Of a DNA stretch of 64,000 nt, positions 25,515 through 38,609 are shown one piece after another. The DNA lies in the NCBI GenBank assembly GCA_021464525.1, contig JADRCO010000002.1:1-64000 (forward strand), read 5' to 3'. Positions within the stretch are counted from its first letter, which is position 1; every line of letters begins with the position of its first letter. The position numbers were made by a program, and so were the translations under genes. This DNA comes from Rhizophagus sp. LPA8_4_AMF. Lineage: Eukaryota; Glomeromycota; Glomeromycetes; Glomerales; Glomeraceae. Under the pieces are notes generated by a model. It did no database searches and was not told where the DNA came from. It saw only the letters and a list, made by a program, of their open reading frames with translations.

Positions 25515-28500
25515 AAATATAGATATTTTATTTTATTTAAATTAAGTTGAATTTGTAACTTAATGGAAGTATATATGACATATTACAAAATAAATAATAA
25601 ATATATTATTTAAAAATGAAATTACAAAGCACGTGATCTACAATATGATTAATAAAAACATTCCATTATTAATTCTCGATTCTTTGATTCGTAATATCAG
25701 TGAAATTTTCTATGAGTCTTACAGATATATGTATAACAATATATTGCTAATTTGGATTATTCACTATCAAATTTCTTTGGTAATCCAAATTCTTATTCTA
25801 GATCTTCGGTTCGAAAATACGATCAAAAAAAAAAAAAAACGTATTAGGATTATTAATGTAGTACGATATTTCCTTTACAGATAAGAATATAGATCTAGGA
25901 ATTTTTCGAAACATTATGTAAATATAAAATTTTATGTAAAATTCACTTATTTAGTGCCTTTACATAGAATCAATAGAAGTAAAACAACAAGGACCGAATT
26001 TATGTACTTGAATTTTTATTGGTTAAAAGATCTCATAATAAACTTGTCTTATATTGGAAATGGAAATAAGACAAAATTTTATGTTAAAGGGGTACGACAT
26101 ATTGTGGCTATGGTTAAATTACTGCGGTTATTGACAATATGTCCGAGAATGTACTTTATTAAGTACTGATTTTAAAAGAGATTAAGAGATTTTGAATAAA
26201 TAATTTTTTATTGGTTCTCGTTTGTTTTTCTCATTTAAGAAAAAGATCATTATAAAATAGATTCTTTTTTATTTGTAAAACAATAAAGTTAACTAATAAA
26301 TGTTTTTTTTTTTTATAATAAAAAAAAAAAAATATTTCATTGCTTTATCTTAAAGAAATCATTACTGTATACCTAAAAAAAAAAAAAAGATTACAACTTA
26401 TTATACGTAAATGTATATGTGTAATTTTTTTTTTTTATCACAAAAAACAAACAAATAACTTTCTAACATCACCATTAAACACTATTCGATTATTAATTTT
26501 TTTTTTTTTAGAAAAAAATTATCGATAGATCTAATCAATTGATACCGCCCACATTGAATTCAAAAAAATAATTTTTTTTATATTTTTGCACGTATGAAAT
26601 TTTTTTTTTATTTATTTTCATAACCAGCACAAAGAAATCGTTATGGATCGTGTAGAATGCAAGGACATGTCATTATTGTCATATTCATCTTATAAAATTT
26701 ATTAATAAATTCAAATGAAGATAATTTTCAAGAAGAGGGTTTTGCGGTTGGGTAAGTTCACTCTCTGAAATTGATCAAGCAACAGTAGTATTCATTCAAT
26801 CTTTATCAATCTTTAACGATCGTAAACTAACTCCTCAAGTAATGAATTAGATTTTTTGAAAAATTTCACGGTATTAAGATATCAAACACAAAATCGAATA
26901 TCCAATTTGGATTAACAGATATAATACCGCGTTGAATAAAGAATTCAAAGAATTATTAGCTACGATACTTTCTCCTTATTCAAGGCTATTTTTAATATAT
27001 TAAGTAAGTTTTAAAAATTAATTTTTTAAATAACATGTTATTAACATGTTATTAACATATTCTTTCTTTCTCATATATACGCTCATTATTTAAAAATCGT
27101 TAATTTTACTAAATTTATACATTAATAAATCTAATAATTTATTGAATTAAAAAAAGGTAATGAATCCTCAATTTAGTTTTTCAATACGAGAAAATGATCT
27201 AGGAAAACGAGCATATACGGAAATATTAAAAATCTCGCATTTAGAAAATCAAACCTGATAGCAACACGTTATTTGTTTTTTAGGTAAGTTTGATTCGTTT
27301 AAAATTTTTATAATACTCTGAATTTCTTTATCGTTTGGTTCGTATTTTACTATTGACAACTTTCTGCCTTCTTTACTTTCTTTTTTTTTTTGATCATCCT
27401 TCAATAAATTCTTGATATTTTATATTTAAACATTTCAAATTGGTAAAAGTATTAATTAAATCTTTTTTAACTTTTACAAATTACAAGATCTTTAGGAGAT
27501 TTATAATCAATTCATCAATAAATTCAGTAAAGACTATTCACTTCATGAGCCATAAGTTCCAAATTGAATTTTTTTATCATTGGGCAGTTATTTAAAAATA
27601 TACTGTATTTATCTTTTTGTTTCGTTGTTTGAATAATTAAATTCAGATAATTTTTTTACAATTCAATTATCAAATTAGTAGTTGAAAATCATTGCAGTGT
27701 AATTGAAAATTAGAAACTTCATCAATGAGTATTAATTTGGGAAAATAGGCCGTAAATTAAATCGATTGGGAGGTTTATGTAAAGTGTAAACATTCAAGAT
27801 TTTCAAATTTGACGAATGGTTTTAATTTATCAATTCTATGTTTGAATCGAATTTAAAGACGAGATTAATCTCCGTTATATTCGCATTCTCATTTTGTAAA
27901 TCGTTCAATAATTTGTAAGTATTTTAATATTTTTGTCTTTTACATAATAATAATAGATGTTTAACTTTTCAGCGAAATTTTCTTCCGTAATTTTAAAAAT
28001 TGTTAAATTATTTTATATATTTAATAAAGAATTTAAAATATTTAATTTAATAATTCTACTATACAAATATACAAATTAAAACAATTTTATCTTATCAATC
28101 TTTTTCATGAATAGATGAATTCTTTTTTTGATACAAGTATAATTTATCATTCTTTATTTTCTTCTAGATTAAGGAATAAATCTTCATCCAAGAAAAAGTT
28201 CGATGTTCAATGTGACTTAAAATATTTATAACCATCATTATTAATTGATAATATCTAAATTTTTTAAACGAGCTCGGAGCTAGCACGTGATTAGACATTT
28301 ATATTTTAACCATAATATATAACTTATATAACTTCCAATATCAAACGATAGATAAGTTCAATTGATTTATGATAGGTAATTAATAAATTTTATTATTTTT
28401 AATCTCCTCTTCAATATTCGTCATAGATACTGTACGCGATTGATTTATTACATATTCAAAGAATTTTTCCAAAATGATAGATTCTGTCACACACACCAAA

Positions 28501-30480
28501 GTTTTATTAATAAGCCGGAATGTTCGAATTATCATTATCTTTAGTACAACCAAAGAAAGACGTGCAATCATTTTAAGATTAAAAACAATTACTATATCTA
28601 CTTACCGTATTTACGGAAACAGGGGTGAAAATCATTAAAATATCCGATAATAGAATTATGTTACTATGTTACGTTGCATAATTAAATAAATGTGTAAGTA
28701 AATACGCGACATATTAAATTTTTAAGTTTGAGTTTGTTATATACAATACAAATGGGTATTTTGTTGGTTAACGAGAAAACTTTACAAATAAATTGAGCAA
28801 ATTAATAATTAATTGAATGGTTATAACTATAATTTCAATTTTATTGATTTTATTGAGAACTTTTTTAAAACGCGTAATATTCTATTGCACAGCCCCAAAA
28901 TTTTAATTGTATGTAAAAGTCGTTGCACTGAATAGTTATTATGACTATATATATCCAAATAATTTCAAATTTTAATGAGAAATTTTTTGAAACGCGTAAT
29001 ATTTTATTACTCAGCCATGATGATCTTTGCAATTTTTTAAATTACTTTTATCAAAGTTTATCAAAAAAAAAATAAAAAAGAAACTCGGTAAAAAATTCCG
29101 GATTTTCAAAACAATTGACAAATTATAATTCAATAAATTCAAATATGTTAAATAACTACGAAAAACTTTCCCAATTTGCAAAGCTTTAATAATTTGATTG
29201 GTGTTTGGTTAATTTTTTTTTTCCCAAAACTATACATATTAATTTGGAATAAAATATAGAACTCTGAAACCTTTGCGTCTTTTTACTATATTTGTGTTTG
29301 CGGCAACTGATAACGATTTGAGTCCCAATAAAATCTCGATATCTGAAAATAGAATTTAGGAAGTTTCATCGATTAAAACATTTATAAATTGCGTTTTTAT
29401 CTCTCCTTCTTTTTTCTTCGTGTCTTTAACACCAAATTTAACGATTAAATCTAATGACAATATGTAATATTCCTTTCACTTTTATATATTTTTTCTTTTT
29501 CTCAATGGTTTGTTAATTAAACAAATTTATTACCCCCTCAATTCTTACCATCATAATTTCCCGCTCACGTTGCATCATGATTATAAATCATGAAACTCCG
29601 TAATCGGCTTTTAAACAAAACGCTATTTCTTAATAAGTTAATTATGTAAAAGACGCATTTAACGATTATTTTTTTCGATAACTTTAAAAATCTACTTTTT
29701 TTAAAAAATTTATCCCGATTATTTTTTTAAAACGACGATGAAATTAATTTCAAAAAAAAAAATTTTTTTTTTTACCAATCGATCGAAAAGTTCTTAATCA
29801 CAGCAGTGTAGCAACAATTCGTTCGTTCGCGTTGCTAATTATCAATTATTATCAACTTCACTATTAACTTTATATATATATATAAATTCAGCTTTTTTTT
29901 TTTAAAATAAAAACAATGATGGTACAAATCCCCTTTTAGTTAGTGATACGATCAGAATTTGATCCTCAGGATTTTCTGACATAAGAACACATTTTCTTTT
30001 TCTTTTTTTTTTCTCTTCCCTTTTTTTTCAATTAAAAATGTATTCGTATCACCAAATGATTTTTTCCTGTGTATAATCGATTTATCCCTTTTTTTTAAAA
30101 AATTAATTATTTATATTTGAAAGAATCTAGTTACGTATTACTTTTATTTTTTTATTTTAATATGTTGCAAATATATACTGTGAGTATATCTATATGAAAA
30201 GTTTCTGTTGGATTAATATATAAAAAATTCTAACTTATGTAATTATACCTTCTTAATAAAGTTCTATCATGTATATAACAAAACTTAAATTTGTGTTATA
30301 CTTTTAAATTGTTATGTAAACTGATGATATCACGTGTTCGTACAATATTTCTGAAAGGAATTTTCTTTGTAATTTTTTTTCCAGAGGTTGAGTTGAGACT
30401 TACTAAAAAATTCTTTATGCATTTTTGTCTCTACTTGTTATTGGTAAATAATAATAAAATACTATATTTATATATTTAAT
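25515..30480. other. Gene-poor region downstream of the ATPase gene
   Basis: No complete gene can be supported. Weak coding-like fragments occur at about 26770-27000, but no family is recognised. Tandem AACATGTTATT words occur near 27030-27058. A direct repeat of about 42 bp containing AAACGCGTAATATT occurs at about 28852 and 28976. A 63-codon minus-strand ORF at 28380-28571 has no supporting feature. Confidence 0.4.
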
Positions 30481-32715
30481 ATATAAGAGTTTAATCTTGT
30501 AAATTCTTCAAATTTATTATTAAATTATTTACTATTTAATATAACTAAAAGTATTGCTGTTTTTTATAATTACTAATATTATTTTATAAATTTTAATATC
30601 AACTTCATCTAAATTTTTTTAGCAAAAAGTTAAATATAATTTCCATCAAATCAACAAATTATACAAATTATTAAAGTAAATGTTAACTATAAATTTCATT
30701 TATTTTCAAAAATATTAATATAAATAAAAAAAAAAGCAATTATAATTTATAATTAAAAATAAAAACAAAAAATTAGAATTGTTCCAAATTTTATTTTTAT
30801 TTTTTTTTATTTTACAATTATCTTTTAATTTTAAAAAGTAAAATTGAAATTTAAATTTAAATTATTTTTTAAGTAATTAATATTATTTAGTAAGTAAAAT
30901 ATGAATAATAAATGAATTATTTTTAAATAATATAACTTTAAAGTATTTTTTTACATTAGAAATTGTCTATAAAAAGCAATATTAGACCAGTTTAAATTAA
31001 AAAAAAAAAATTATTTTTATTATAAATATTAAATTAATTAGTTATTTTTTATATTTATCGCAATTTTCAGAATTCTGTATACGTTGTGATTACTAGGTGA
31101 TTATGATTACTGGACAATTACTGGACAAATTGTCCGGATTTTATCCAGTAATCATCTGGTAATCTGATAATTTTTTTTACTAAGTAATTTGCATAGGGTA
31201 GTAGAATTCTGAAAATTGCGATAATTAATAAAGTAATAATAAAATAAAATTATATTATACAATTAGTATAAAAAAAAATAATTAAAATATTTAATAATTT
31301 AAATAAAATTAATGTATTTATTACATTGTTATAGCAAATTTCTGCTTGAAGAATTTTTATATATTTAATTTATAAATCTAATTATTATATAAAAAATAAA
31401 TGCTTTTTTAAAATAAGTATTATATTTTTATAAACTGGCTTATTTTAAATTTAAAATATATTTGAATATACTTGAGTATTCATTTAAATTTATAAAGTAT
31501 ATTTAAATAATATTTAAATAAATTAAATTTCCTTTTATAGTAATAATTTACATAAATTTAGCCTGAATTATAGTTTTAATTTAATTAAATTTAAGAATTT
31601 AACATCAAATTAGAATTTTAGCTATTTTACTTTAACTAAATAAATATTTAAGTAACCACTAAGTTTATTCAAATACTTGAATATAGCAAATAACTGTTAC
31701 ATAATCTGTTATATAATTTCAAACACTATTTTTATTTATATAGGAAATTTAATAAATTTATAATGTAATAATTATATATTTTTTTTTTTCTGCAGTATAT
31801 GATATAATTTATTAGAGCTAATGTTATAATTACATGTAATTAAAAGCTATCTAATATTAATAATTATACCACCATCTGTCATCCTTCTGGACCCCATATA
31901 TGTACTGTCGGTGAATGTAATAATTATTATATATATTACTATGAAATTAAACCAAATAATAAAACCTTATATTTATCAAATAGTAATATTTAATAAATAC
32001 TAAAATTTATATTTATTAATAAATAATAAAAAAAAATAAACATTTAATATAAATATTAAGTTTAATTATTTATTAAGCATTTAAAAAATTAAATATTTTT
32101 TTAATGCTTTAAATTAATATTTATAAATACTTTTTCAATATACCTTATATTCAATAAGTACTATTAATAAATATTTAATAGGTGCTTTGATAAACATTAT
32201 GATGATATTTTAAATTAATTTTTAATAAATATGTAAATAAAAATTATTAGTATTTTATTTATAAATGAAAAGATGTAGTATAATATAAATATGAAAATAA
32301 ATATTTAATTATAGAATATATTTTTTTTCATGTCTGTGATATATCACATCTATCTTCTTTTTTTGGCAATTTTTATATATTAATTATATTGATTATTTTG
32401 ATCACATGACTTGTTAAGATTTTTCATTTTTAAAAAACTGGTGTGAGACCTTATACACATATTATATACTATAAGAAACCTTATATTATATGTATTTTTG
32501 ACCACTTTACAAGTTTTTTTAATATATCAAAAAGGATTTAAAATGTTATTTTTAACTTTTATATATAATACATTATAAGGGTGCAACATACAGGTGCAAT
32601 AAAAAATAAAACCCTTTAATTATATTTTGTTTTTTAATTTTAAAATTATAAATATAATGGTATATTTCTCAAAAAAAATCTTAATATCTCCTTTGATTTT
32701 ATAACCTCTAGTTTA
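30481..32715. other. Second CpG-depleted AT-rich block
   Basis: Only a handful of CG dinucleotides are seen in about 2.2 kb, and most of them sit inside the MITE at 31058-31221. There is no coding potential. The composition matches the block at 16.7-19.3 kb. It is probably decayed repeat DNA. Confidence 0.5.
31058..31221. mobile_element. 164-bp MITE flanked by TA
   Basis: The ends are inverted copies: TCGCAATTTTCAGAATTCT at 31058 and its complement ending at 31221. Inner arms also pair partly (GATTACTGGA words on both sides). The element is bounded by TA on each side (31056-31057 and 31222-31223), as expected for Tc1/mariner-type insertion. It has no ORF. Confidence 0.75.
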
Positions 32716-33189
32716 TACATGGCCTGGTAATTCTATATTTATATATAAATATATAATTTATAATCCTGGTAATTAATTACCAGGATTTTTAAAAAATATG
32801 TAAATATGTAAATAATTATGTTATGCGTAAATAATTATATAAATCTGGCTAGAATTAAGATTTTAATCAAATTATGTTTAATATGTTTTAGTTTTTGAAT
32901 CGTTTCTCTATTAATATCTATCATAAAGATATGATCTTACTATCATTCTATTCGTCTTGACAAGATGATTTGAATGATATCAAAATCATCAAAATCTGAT
33001 CATTAGATCAGTTTTCAATATTAAAAATTATTAAATAGTTTTTAAATCGTATCTAAGGTTGCTTGCCAAAACTAGGGGGTTTTGGCAGGATGGCATATGC
33101 AAAACTGCCAAAACTAGTTTTGCAAAATCACTCCAAAATGCCAAAATGCCAAAACTGCCAAAACTCGCGAAACTGTTTCAGCGTTTTGG

Positions 33190-33379
33190 CAGGGCCCCTG
33201 AATACAGAGATATCACATTAAGATAACCTTGTCCGTGATAATTGATGTGATATCTATTAAGTTTACTAGTAATAAAATGGTAAAAATGTACAGTTACACA
33301 TATGTAATTTGGAAAATTGTATTATAAAGTGTACAGACAAGGTTATCTTAATGTGATATCTCCGTATTCAGGGGCCCTG
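33190..33379. mobile_element. 190-bp MITE nested in the left end of the 2-kb element, level 3
   Basis: Inverted repeats of about 45 bp begin CAGGGCCCCTGAATAC and differ at very few positions; both arms contain GATATCACATTAAGATAACC. A 6-bp direct repeat TTTTGG flanks it at 33184-33189 and 33380-33385, although TTTTGG is also common in the host repeat. The high arm identity suggests this is the youngest insertion of the nest. Confidence 0.85.
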
Positions 33380-33649
33380 TTTTGGCGTAGTATATCATAT
33401 AATATAATATAGTTTCGGCATTCACTATAATCTGCAGTTTGCAGATTACTGATGTTAGTTATATGAACTGATAATCAATTTTTTTTAAAAAAAAATACGG
33501 TTAATGTTAACTGTTTATATATTTTTTCTTAAAAAAAATCCTAAAAAAAAAATTTTTAACTGACACGAATTGGCAAAGATAAGCTCCCATTTATTTATTT
33601 ATTTTTTATTTGAGAACGTTACTAACTTTCTTTTTATTTTTTTCTTTAG

Positions 33650-34683
33650 GGATAGCACCAGGACTTGGATATCAGACTGAAAAACTTCAGAATGGTTAAT
33701 TAAAAGGTACTGAAGGGAGGGAATCAGACGAACTAGATAGGTAAACGAGGGTGTGTTGTGTGTTTTTAATATTAAAGAAACGAACTAACGTTTTTTCCAT
33801 TTTTTTTTATTCTTTAGGTTGCCGGATCTCTTAGGTGAACCTGGCTTTAGAATGTACTGCATGTAAGTGAAGAAAAATTTTTTTTTTATGTATCAGAGAA
33901 ACGTATTAACATTTCTTTTATTTTATTTTTTTTTAGGTTTCCGGACTTTTAGACAAACTCGGATTTAAAGGTTAGTGGGAGGGAAAAATTTTTTTAATGT
34001 ATTGAAGAAACGTATTAACGTTTCTTCTGATTTTTTTATTCTTTAAATTGCCGAATCTCTTAGACGGACCTGGCTTTAGAATGTACTGCATGTAAGTGAA
34101 GGAAAATTTTTTTTATATATCGGAGAAACGTATTAACATTTCTTTTATTTTATTTTCTTTTAGGTTTCCGGACTTTTAGACGAACTTGGATTTAAAGGTA
34201 GTGTATAAGTTAGTGGGAAGGGAAAATTTTTTTAATGTATTGAAGAAACATACTAACGTTTCTTCTGATTTTTTTATTCTTTAGGTTGCTGGATCTCTTA
34301 GACAAACCTGGCTTTAGAATGTACTGTATGTAAGTGAGGGGAAATTATATATATATATATATATATCGGAGAAACGTATTAACGTTTCTTTTACTTTTTT
34401 TTCTTTTAGGTTTTCAGACTTTTAGACAAACTCAGATTTGAAGGTAGTATGTAAGTTAGTGGGAGATGAAAATTTTTTTAATGTATTGAAGAAACGTACT
34501 AACGTTTCTTCTAATTTTTTTTATTCTTTAGGTTGCTGACAAACTTGATCTTAGAATATACTGTAAGTAGTATATAAGTTAGCAGAGGGAAATTTTTTTT
34601 TTAATATATTGAAGAAATATATTAACATTTCTTCTATTTTTTTCTTTAAGTTTCTGGACTTTTATGCAAACCCAAACTTAAAG
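33650..34683 (+). repeat. Tandem array of about nine exon-like modules with splice signals
   Basis: Modules recur about every 112-125 bases, starting at 33650, 33818, 33937, about 34047, 34164, 34285, 34410, 34532 and 34651. Most have a T-rich tract ending in AG, then an exon-like segment of about 33-45 bases, then GTAAGT, GTTAGT or GTAGT. Two segment types alternate: GTTGCCGGATCTCTTAG and GTTTCCGGACTTTTAGAC, giving a higher-order period near 235. Each spacer carries the same quasi-palindrome GAAACGTATTAACGTTTC. One frame of the second type reads VSGLLDKLGFK; the first type can read LPDLLGEPGFRMYC. Module 4 has lost the acceptor AG. No start codon or complete gene is seen, so it could be a captured, decayed repeat-encoding gene. 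Confidence 0.7.
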
Positions 34684-35361
34684 GTAGTATTAGGATAGTA
34701 TTGGTATGAAGCTTTATTTAATCGATTCAAAGATATTTTTAGGACTTTAGAATTTTTATTAATAAAAAATTACTTTATTACAATAAAATAAATATTACAA
34801 TAAAACAATTTAAATAAATTTACTTAATATAATAAATTTATCATTGTGTATGAGATTAAAAAAAATAAAGAGATTGGAACACTAAAACTATGGCAAAACT
34901 ACGCGAAACTCATATAAAATATTAATATTTGTTATGCCGAAACTATGGATAAACTTATTATGGAGGTTTCGCAAGTTTCAGCAGTTTTGGCAGATTTTGG
35001 CAGTTTTGCAATTTCACAGTTTTGGCATTTTAGCACTATATAGGAGGTTTCGACTTTCAGCAACTGACCAAACAGGTTTTGGCAAGCAACCTTAATCGTA
35101 TCTCTGTCAATATTTATCATAGAGATATGATCTTACCACCATTTGATTCGTCTTTGTGAAGTGATTTGAATGATACTATAATTGTCAAAATCAGATCACT
35201 AGATGCTGAGATATATACAAAAATGTATTTAATTATTTACATTATATATAATTATTTATGTACTATGTAATTATTTATGAATTACATAATTATTTACGTA
35301 TTACAAATTATGAATTACGTTTTTGGCCAAGGAATTACCAGGCCATATATACTCTAGTTTA

Positions 35362-36199
35362 TTTTATTATTATTTTCAATCCAAATTTAAAGGTCAAACT
35401 ATTTACATATCTTTTTTTATTATAAATATCTATAATTTAAATTATATATTAAATTATAAAGTTTTTAGCAGTTTAATTTAATACTGATATAATGGTAATT
35501 TATTAAATTTTTTGATTAAATATAAATAATACTAAGAAAGGATTTCAGAAAGAGACTTAAAAAAATATTTAAAGATAAAAATAAAAGAATAAATATTTCA
35601 AATGCATACTTCAGTTTATAATAAAATAATATCTTTAATTAGGTACATTTAAATACTGACATTAATTAAAATTTAATATTATATTAAATTAAATAAGTAG
35701 TATATAATAAATTAATACTTAGTTCATAATAAATTGATTATAAATTAAAAAAAAATAAACATTTAAATAATAATAAAATAATGATATATTATATTTAAAT
35801 TATTAAATAAGTTAATTAAAAAAACCAAATCTTTATAATAAATTAACATTATAAATAGGTAACTCATCAGAAAATAATAAGTATTTTGCTTATCATATTG
35901 ATCTTTTCTATATTTAAGTATAGTTCTACATATGTAGTTCAAGATCAATTGACTAATGCAAGATATCATTGACAAAGTTATATTGTGTTCAAATAAAATA
36001 AAATAAATTTATTAGAAAAAAAACCATGTGACATATATTATAGAATTATATTTATGCTATATTACACAGATTCTTTAATTGAAATATAAATATTTCTGAC
36101 ATAATTTTTTATAGCAAATTCTTTATTTAAATTATTTATTACAATCATTTTTTAAATAAATAAATTATTAAACTATAAATACGAATACTAAATTGTTTG
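35362..36199. other. AT-rich spacer between the transposon nest and the kinase pseudogene
   Basis: Strongly AT-biased, with long runs of A/T words and few CG dinucleotides. A 70-codon minus-strand ORF (35763-35975) is low complexity. Nothing functional is recognised. Confidence 0.4.
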
Positions 36200-37420
36200 G
36201 AATGTATACTGTAAATAATATATGATCAAGCAAATACTAAACTTTATTGATAATGAAAATAGTTTCAATAAAATTTTTAAAAATTGAACTAGTGGTAATA
36301 GTGGTAATAAAGATATTGACAAATTTATTCAACATATTCAGCTATCAGCAAATAAATATACAGAAATATTAGAGTGATAGATATTGTGATATTGAATATA
36401 TTGCAAAAGGCAGTATATAGAACAAAATGGATTGATTAATATACTGAAATGGGATAAATCCAATGGTCTTCATTTTTATTGGTAGCAGATGTATATAGTT
36501 CTGAAAGTTTAAATAATTCAAAAAATATTACATTCAAGTTTCATTAATATATTTTTTATTGTAGATTATATTACTTCAAATTTTCAATTATATTATTAGA
36601 CTTTATGAAATAACTTAAGATTTAGGCACAAAAAATTTTGATAGTTTTGGATTATATAAAGAATGGAAGTTTATGATATTATTTAGATATAAATCATAAC
36701 TGATGAAGTAAGATGAAATCCATATTTATTAAGTTAGAAGTTCAGAGATTATATATTTAAATTGGAATTGCAGGTGGACTTAAAGAATTCATGTGAATGA
36801 GCTAATGCATCAAGATTTATATATTGAAAATATTACTTTTTGTGAATAATATTTCTTGTATAACTTATGGAATTATGTAAACTTGCAAATTATAATGTGT
36901 CAGAAAATACAAAAAAAAAGTGCTTATGGTGTTTACCTTATATTGCTTTTGAAAATTTGAGAGGATAAAATTATACCAAAGTTGCTGATATTAATAGTTT
37001 TGGTATAATTTTGTATGAAGTAATTTCCTGATTACCTCCATTTCATGATGTAAGCTATGATAATAGTTTATTGATAAAAATCTGTTAAAGACTTAGACTA
37101 AGATTTAATATTAAAGTATCCCAATTAGTTATGTATTTAATTAAAAGATGCTTAAATGCAAAATCCATTAAATCGACTAACAGCAAGAGAAATTAAGATC
37201 TTTTAAATCAATAGATAAAGAATTTTACTCATTGAGTATTTTAATGCAAATAGAAACAGAATTAACAAAACAAATTAAGGAAGCAGATGAAATCAATAAT
37301 AATTTTTAAGCTAATAATATACCTTTTACTAGTTTATCATATGAAAGTAGTTTACTTGATTTTAATAATCTTCCCAAACTAAAGAAATTCAAATGATTAT
37401 TATGAACAGTGCAATAATAT
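36200..37420 (+). pseudogene. Decayed tyrosine-kinase-like protein kinase gene
   Basis: Fragments in different frames appear in kinase order. An N-terminal linker reads IDKFIQHIQLSANKY (about 36310-36360). YIAKG of the glycine-rich region follows at about 36390. A catalytic-loop remnant, LMHQDLYIENI, lies at about 36800-36835 (functional kinases have H-R/K-D there). Then come VADINSFGIILYEV (about 36985-37020), LPPFHD and a C-lobe RCLNA. Stops and frame changes are scattered throughout, so no functional kinase can be made. The linker and C-lobe resemble the large Rhizophagus TKL family. CG dinucleotides are almost absent, as expected for a long-dead methylated copy. Confidence 0.8.
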
Positions 37421-38600
37421 AATTTTTAGGTACCAATTAGTAAACACTTATGGTATTTTTTGTATATTATAGAAACTACTAATATTCTTTTTTCAACAAA
37501 TCGATATTTCCCAATTAAATATTAATGATGGTAGATTTTTGATTATAGAGTAACTTAAAATCTATAATAATATTAGTGGTTAATTTTATTCTTATAGAAT
37601 GGACCAATGAGGGCAAGAAAAGGAATGTTGTCTCCATAATGGCAGAGGCCTGTGGATATATATGAATATCTGTACTTGTGAAAAAAATATGCAACTCAAC
37701 TGCAGTTATAGTATTATAAAGATATGTCTAAAGAGAAATAAAAAGATTTTTTTTGTATCAGTTAATGCTTTTACCCAATATATATAAGCAAATTAAGATT
37801 AATCATCAGATTACTCTGCATCCAACATAAAATATATAATATTTTACACATTGCTTTTGACAGTATGATGTAAATGTTAACTCTGAATTACAAATATTAC
37901 CATTATTACCATTATCCCACCATGGTAAGTAAAGAATTGAGATTGCTTTTTAACCAATGTTGATTTATACATCAATATACACGTGATTTATCGAGTACGA
38001 ACCAACTACCCCAGCGTAATCGTAAAAAAAAGCACCTTTGGGGCTGGCATTACGGTATTATGCAATTGCACGTGAATTGCAGGTGACAAATAATAGTGAC
38101 GAATAAGTTTTTATCTATCCGAAAAAAGTGTCCCTCAAATAAATAGTATTTTGCGTTTTGGAGGTGGGTGTGAATCTTGTGATGAATAAAATGGTGATCA
38201 CGTGATTTATGCACTTTTCACAGTTATGCGGAGGAAAATATTCTATACATGCAAAAATTAATGGACGAGACACATCTCATATCAATGCATTATGAAATAA
38301 ATCGTTACCGGAAACAGCAACTAATTCATTAAATTTTGCGAATATATCATGTTACATGATATGTAAAAAAAAATACTAATTATTCATCACTGGGTATATG
38401 AGGACATGAATAGGATCTCTTTCACCATTTTCTTGAGAATCTATGAAAGCATTGATACACAAGGTGTTGTCTAGGTAAAAAACTATTTACAGAGGAGACT
38501 AGGTTCGAGAAAATCAACTTCATATCTTTCAAAACTCAGATTCCGCTTTATATGTTATTACAAAATTCGCAGGAAGGTTGGTTGAACTTCCACAAGTTAA
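37421..38600. other. Intergenic DNA after the kinase pseudogene
   Basis: The first few hundred bases may be the eroded tail of the kinase gene. From about 37980 CG returns and the composition changes. No gene is supported in either strand. Confidence 0.35.
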
Positions 38601-38609
38601 GAAGAAGGA

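Larger units (their letters stand above)
33055..35093. mobile_element. Nested 2.04-kb inverted-repeat transposon, level 2, carrying an exon-like array
   Basis: The termini are AAGGTTGCTTGCCAAAAC and its exact complement. They are flanked by a perfect 10-bp duplication, AATCGTATCT, at 33045-33054 and 35094-35103. Both subterminal zones (33075-33190 and 34870-35080) are packed with CCAAAACTGCC-like words in opposite orientations, typical of transposase-binding subterminal repeats. No transposase is encoded. The interior holds the module array at 33650-34683. A 10-bp duplication and captured gene-like DNA suggest a Pack-MULE-like element, but family assignment is inference. Confidence 0.75.
32716..35351. 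mobile_element. Outer inverted-repeat DNA transposon, level 1 of a nest
   Basis: The left end is TACATGGCCTGGTAATTC and the right end is its near complement, GAATTACCAGGCCATATATA. A perfect 10-bp duplication, CTCTAGTTTA, flanks it at 32706-32715 and 35352-35361. This size fits Mutator-like insertion. Inside are two diverged direct copies of a segment of about 130 bp carrying ATATGATCTTAC, at about 32890-33024 and from about 35095. The second copy is split by the nested element. Without the nested DNA the element is only about 590 bp and non-coding. Confidence 0.75.

Noticed and set aside
33650-34683. Array as a simple satellite
   Set aside because: Not fully excluded, but phased acceptor and donor signals in most modules and alternating segment types exceed what a random satellite needs.
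38505-38520. Possible tRNA B-box (GGTTCGAGAAAA)
   Set aside because: The B-box consensus is incomplete, and no A-box or cloverleaf can be formed around it.
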